Source: Colias croceus (taxonomy: Eukaryota; Arthropoda; Insecta; Lepidoptera; Pieridae). Taken from it: a stretch of DNA of 64,000 nt. The DNA lies in contig NC_059538.1 of assembly GCF_905220415.1 (NCBI RefSeq), positions 3,224,001 to 3,288,000 of the forward strand, written 5' to 3'. The position numbers and the translations under genes are program-made. The notes under the pieces are model-generated. The model saw nothing but the letters and a program-made list of their open reading frames with translations, was not told where the DNA came from and did no database searches. Of the stretch, positions 59,442 to 64,000 are shown piece by piece (the first letter of the stretch is position 1; each line of letters begins with the position of its first letter).

Positions 59442-62400
59442 GTAAGTTTGTTACCAAACACGTTCACTATGAGCTCAATCAACAACTTTTGTCAGCAACT
59501 ATAAACAAGCCGTCGTTTTTGTATGTACATTTTGTAAATTGGTTACTTATTAGTTATTTAAAATTTTGTTTTGTTTTGTTATAGACTTCAGTCCCGTGTT
59601 GAAAAAATTATGGGTCATTTGACCCACCGGGTGACCTATCTAGAACGATCGGGGTAAATTTGGTCATTTACCCCGGCAACTGTCGAAAAATAAAAATAAA
59701 TTCCGACATTGTGGACCACCATTTTTGTACGGCATCTGTGTCATACTATTTCTATACTGCTTTTAATCCATGATTCCGCAACGCCGTACAAAAATCATGG
59801 AGACAAGGGGAGAAAATCTCTACCTGAACTTTCGAATTCTCATCTGCACTCAGGTGGACAGCTTACAAGTGACGTCATAATGCTGAATCTTATTATTTTA
59901 TGCTCTTATATCGCTCTAGATAGGTCACCTGATGGGTCAAATGACCCATAATTTTTTCAACACGGGCCTGTAGTCTATTACTGATTGGTTTGTGGTCTAA
60001 TGTGATGACGACAAAAATTTCTTTCTTTAAATATAATAAATAATAGAGATTTGAAATATATTTTATTAAAGAGAGCGGTAGAAAATTTCACATGTATAGA
60101 TTTGAATTTTGACTTTCAAGATAAAAGTGTAAAATTCTGCTTTCAATAATGTGGAGAGAAAACATGTCAAAGAGACGGAAGGAAAGATAAACATTTTAGT
60201 ATAACGATTTGATCATAAACCGTCGATGCATAAACCGGATTTCAGAAAATAAAATAAGTAGTATATAAACTGTATCTACAGTGTATCTTAAAAATAAAAA
60301 TGTCCTGTCCAATATATTATGTATTTGAAACAAAACCACGTTACTTCAAGCAGGTAGATAATTAGCAGATCATATTGAGCTCTACATTTTGGTAACTCAG
60401 CTTTTGCCGGGCTTTCTGCGATGCAAACATGACCCGTTTTTACAAGCATATAAAATTATAACTTGAAGTAAATAATCACACGTTATACAGTTATTAAGTG
60501 AAGCACGACATATCCAAATATAGTGCGTCGGCGTGTTAATTGTAACTGGTAAAAATTGTCTCGTTCGCCATGACACTGATGGTCTTAGAATAAAGGAACA
60601 AATTGGAGCTCGACCTTCGTTCGGTGACTTTTGAAAGATTAATGAACAGCGAGATGTGCAATCGAATGTTCATATTGAATGGATATAATTATCAATGATA
60701 TATCATATGTGTAACATGTAAGAGAATTGGGCGGTTACAATGCTATGTGGGATACGATACACTGATATCCTTTTACCTGTGCTAAAATAATACTTTGGTT
60801 TAATGGATGTTACGAAATGATCACGGTTCTTGTCTATTAATGCAGACAAGAATTGTGGAAATTCATATAATTATAAACTATCTAGCGAATTTCATTTTGA
60901 AAGAGCAAAGCCAGAGAAATAAGTACTTAGTAGATACTAGGTAGTGTTCTTTCCAATCGTCTTCTCCGTTTTATTTGTTGCATTTAATTTATTCAATTCC
61001 GATGGAACCGGTTCGTTGACCGTAAATAATACGAAAAACAAGATATTTTGTTAGTCACAAAAATTCTAATAAAGCTTATTTAAGTGGCAATAATCCCTTA
61101 TTCAAGCGACGACCATTAAAATTGTATTTATTATCATTTAATTGCGTATGGTTATTGTATTTCAGACGTGAAGTGGCTCTTAAAAGATACCTATATCAAT
61201 ACCTACATACCATTAAGCTTATGGGTTTAACTGACAAATCACAAGATTCTCTTTGAATTTAAATCAGATGCAAATTAATTACTCACGATTCGTGTTTGAA
61301 CTGCGGTTCAAGATATATTTGCAAACGAATTTAAGATTTTGTAGCGACTATTATCTAATACGCAAATGTGACTTCTTTATTTATATTCGTTGCTTCTGGA
61401 GAAATTTAAACGGCTTAGATCTTATAATTAAATTCTAGTTTGTTTTTAGGAACATTTGAATAAATCTACATTACGGTTGATTGTTATATTAATAATTGTA
61501 ATTTGTATCTACTATCAATTTGGCACGGGTATATAGGTTCTGAATCCTTTCTTATTTCAGTGTATATTCTTTTCAAGAAGATTTAACAAACCTTATATCG
61601 ATAAAAATTATCATAATACGTGCGCACATTATCCTCCGAGCATTTCACCAGCCTCTCGCTGCTTTACTGTACACGTTCCTTCTTCTAAAGAGTAATGGAG
61701 TAACCACCCTAGGCCGCACCCTCGAGGCTTCTAAAGTCGTGGGCGTTTAAGACTAGCCTGCAATTCTTTCCCACGACGATCTGTAATTCAGGAGAAGCGG
61801 TTGCGCCACAGATTTACGAGCTATTTGTATGTTAATTTATGCACTTCTGTTTTGAATTTGTGCTTTGTAGTATCAGGTTTAACCGTAATTTATAGCGTCT
61901 TTGTAAACAATTTTAGTGTAATCGTGTAGTATATGCGGAAAGAATGTTCTTGCATTACTTGATTCTAAACGACGAATAAAATTACTTTAGCCGTCGCTTT
62001 TCAAGCTGAAAAGCTTCTACCACTATGTGTTGTTTTTGCTCAAAGTTATTTTTGTCGTAGGTAAATTCCAATTTAGTTGAGATATCGTTAAGTGGAGTCA
62101 CTCTGCCGTGGATAATGTTATGTTGCAGTAGGTTCTAGACAAGCTGTGCGATTAAAATCCTTATTGCATCATAGGTGCATTGCCAACATACTAGGTCACC
62201 TACGACCATTGTTAGCGTCTCATTGAAATCAAACTTGACAACCAGCTTGCTTGACAAGTTTCAGTAGTAATTAGGGCACGTGCAAGGCGTTTGATATCTC
62301 GGAGACATATTTCTAATATTTGGGAACGATTTTGCGGTCAAATTGTAAAGGCATTTTCACTAAGCGTTTGCCGCTGCAAACAATTAAGTGTAGATAATTT

Positions 62401-62468
62401 AGTAGTTATAATATGAGATACAGAGTGCAATCCGAACTTTATATTAAAATAAAATTACTTTGTTGCAG
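59442..62468. other. Intron 3, with one MITE
   Basis: It holds a palindromic-end MITE (59581-59978). A GC-richer patch at about 61620-61810 (GGCCGCACCCTCGAGGC, GCGGTTGCGCCACAG) has no frame or repeat partner in this window. The remainder is AT-rich. Confidence 0.6.
59581..59978. mobile_element. About 400-bp MITE with long inverted ends
   Basis: The left end ATAGACTTCAGTCCCGTGTT continues into GAAAAAATTATGGGTCATTT. The right end is its reverse complement with a few changes (…AACACGGGCCTGTAGTCTAT). The paired arms span about 60 bases, including GGTGACCTATCTAGA/CTAGATAGGTCACC. An 80-codon open frame inside (59709) has no domain. The target duplication is not resolved (TT/AT-rich edges). Confidence 0.7.
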
Positions 62469-62540
62469 TTGGCTGTTCCTGAAGACAGGGTGTTGTCCTT
62501 TGGTATGACTTTGCCTGGAGATGGTATCACTGATGGTCAG
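62469..62540 (+). CDS. Drip: Aquaporin shared exon 4: outer loop C
   Basis: Acceptor TTGTTGCAG ends at 62468 and donor GTAATG starts at 62541; phase 0 at both ends, 24 codons (residues 122-145). It encodes LAVPEDRVLSFGMTLPGDGI and TDGQ, the extracellular loop between helices 3 and 4. This is the most variable loop in the family. The donor is weaker than the others (GTAATG). Confidence 0.92.
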
Positions 62541-62713
62541 GTAATGCATCAAAGATTTCTCTTATATGATTTCACTATTTCAAAGTTCATGGCACTTTTT
62601 ATACTTTTTATAGGATGATGCAGTATTAAGTTTGCTGACTTCGATGAAAATTTATTTAAATATTGACAAAACTTTTCTTTGATTTTGTAAGCTAACATGT
62701 TTTTTACTCGCAG
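62541..62713. other. Short intron 4 (173 bp)
   Basis: AT-rich, GT to AG, ending TTTTTTACTCGCAG. No other content. Confidence 0.85.
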
Positions 62714-62851
62714 GCTGTGCTGGTAGAGGCTCTGATCACGTTCGTGTTAGTGCTGGTGGTGCAGGGCGTGTGCGACGCGCGCCGCAACGACATCAAGGGC
62801 TCCGGCCCGCTCGCCATCGGCCTCAGCATCACGGCTTGTCATGCGGCTTGT
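62714..62851 (+). CDS. Drip: Aquaporin shared exon 5: helices 4 and 5
   Basis: Acceptor CTCGCAG ends at 62713 and donor GTGAGT starts at 62852; phase 0 at both ends, 46 codons (residues 146-191). Helix 4 is AVLVEALITFVLVLVVQGV. A cytosolic CDARRNDIKGS turn follows, then helix 5 (GPLAIGLSITACHAAC). His188 (62840-62842) is the second filter residue, found in water-selective channels and replaced by Gly or smaller residues in glycerol channels. The RNDIKGS turn resembles the DRIP subfamily. This exon is far more GC-rich than the introns. Confidence 0.95.
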
Positions 62852-63684
62852 GTGAGTAGCGATATTACTCCCAGTGCCGGTGTAAGGGCCACTGACACCC
62901 CAGGCGAAAATATTGTGGCGCCCACTTGAGGTGTTCTGAAGGTTTGCACCAGGAGAGGCAAGAGACTCCAACTTCAGACCTTGGCGCCCCTCAGAATTTG
63001 TCGCCCTGGGCCATCGCCCCTTCTCGTCCCCCTAACGCCGGTACTGGTTACTCCCAGGCGGCGATAGTTGAGATGCTGATTATGTTGGCTAGTGCTAATC
63101 GGCCTTTCCGATCCTTGGATAAATCCGTCATCGTCGACACACAACAAATGCCGCGTTCGCTTTGTATATTCGAATTCCCACGAATATTTGTTCGTGAACT
63201 TGTCGCCAGCGGCGGATCGGCTCGCGCGATAGCCATTACGGTGTTTTATTTTTAACGGTGACAAATATAGCCTAAAATCTATTATAAAAAAAAAAACTCC
63301 TAAAAAACAAAACATAAACTTTTGAGAGTAAAATATGAAATTGCGTATCTCAATTATGTTTATTATAAATATGACACGTTCACAAAAAATATTGATATAG
63401 ATACTTATTCATGTTGTGGAATGTATTCAGGAAATAATTACATATAGAAGGACTAAAATCTATAACGTATTTATAATTTTGTATTGAAAAGCTCAACGCA
63501 AAAAAGCTGCTTACGCTTGGATAGTTTGTGAGTCATTTTCATGTCTGGCTACGACTTAAATACGTTTATTACGTCATATGTTGTTTACATATGAATATAT
63601 AATTAAAACATAATGTTGTTTATTAAAATTTTCTCCTCGAATACTCTCAACTTTCTTATACATAATTAATTAATGTTTTTACAG
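62852..63684. other. Intron 5 with a GC-rich stretch
   Basis: The first 390 bases (to about 63250) are GC-rich, with blocks CCAGTGCCGGTGTAAGGG, TTGTCGCCCTGGGCC and GCCGGTACTGGTTACTCCC. Open frames on both strands result from composition. It looks like inserted repeat DNA but I cannot define ends. The rest is AT-rich and ends TTTTTACAG. Confidence 0.5.
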
Positions 63685-63765
63685 ATTCCATTCACTGGCT
63701 CAAGTATGAATCCCGCTCGGTCCTTCGGCCCCGCGCTCGTCATGGGTAACTGGACTTCACAGTGG
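63685..63765 (+). CDS. Drip: Aquaporin shared exon 6: second NPA box
   Basis: Acceptor TTTTACAG ends at 63684 and donor GTAAGT starts at 63766; phase 0 at both ends, 27 codons (residues 192-218). IPFTGSSMNPARSFG holds the second NPA (200-202), with Ser197 and Arg203 completing the filter Phe-His-Ser-Arg. Ser sits where mercury-sensitive AQP1 has Cys, so low mercury sensitivity is inferred. All four filter residues are offset from AQP1 by exactly eight. The exon ends within ...MGNWTSQW, at the entry to helix 6. Helix 6 and the cytosolic C-terminus must be in one or more exons beyond this window. Confidence 0.95.
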
Positions 63766-64000
63766 GTAAGTTACTTTCATGATCACTAAATTATGATCAT
63801 TGTTAAACCCTTTAACAAAGCTTTAATGAACTATTAAATTAAATCCATTTATTAATATGTACATTGCTAACCTAAAACAAACACGAAAACACAAAGCACT
63901 TTAAACTATTTTTTCACACAATACAGATAACAACTATTGATTTGTCACGTACCAAAATTGAAGATGGCATGTGCTAAAAGTTTACATCATATTATACAAA
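63766..64000. other. Start of intron 6, runs off the window
   Basis: AT-rich intron after donor GTAAGT. No acceptor or coding sequence for helix 6 is seen before the edge. Confidence 0.8.

Noticed and set aside
62747..63315. Minus-strand frames over aquaporin exon 5 and intron 5
   Set aside because: They arise from GC-rich composition and show no recognisable domain.

Overview
The window is AT-rich animal nuclear DNA. It has long introns, GC-rich exons with GT-AG borders, many decayed transposons and scattered TAGGTACCTA-type words, and the repeat families are ones typical of moths and butterflies. It is therefore most likely a lepidopteran genome. There are no bacterial-style operons and no CRISPR array.

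The only host gene I can support is a water-channel aquaporin of the insect DRIP type on the + strand, running from about 13.6 kb past the right edge. Five shared coding exons are clear: 40102-40298, 59298-59441, 62469-62540, 62714-62851 and 63685-63765. They encode five of six membrane segments, both NPA boxes and all four selectivity-filter residues (Phe, His, Ser, Arg). The last exon(s) lie outside the window. Upstream of the first shared exon, which needs a phase-1 donor, are five separate short exon candidates (13766, 17461, 25252/25262, 25946/25959, 37563). All end in a phase-1 donor. This looks like a locus that swaps its cytosolic N-terminus through several promoters and/or symmetric cassette exons.

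The left part (about 0.9-5.85 kb) holds a nearly complete non-LTR retrotransposon. Its ORF1 has a PHD-like zinc finger and a baculovirus-FP-like C-terminus. Its ORF2 (AP endonuclease plus reverse transcriptase) is broken by one frameshift. An open 140-codon stretch joins ORF1 to ORF2 through abutting and overlapping stop/start codons.

At 11177-12676 there is a striking insertion: five tRNA-like genes in a 311-bp tandem array, with a perfect 84-bp inverted head, bounded by a 12-bp direct repeat. It lies just upstream of the aquaporin gene.

The introns hold further mobile DNA. A hAT-type element has an 8-bp target duplication and later insertions inside it. A 615-bp foldback has nearly perfect 290-bp arms. 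A Harbinger-type MITE, a mariner nested in another TA-flanked element, and a 400-bp palindromic-end MITE are also present. Two near-identical short retroposons each have 14-bp target duplications, and many fragments of RTE/SINE-like families are scattered throughout. The remaining sequence is featureless AT-rich intron or intergenic DNA.
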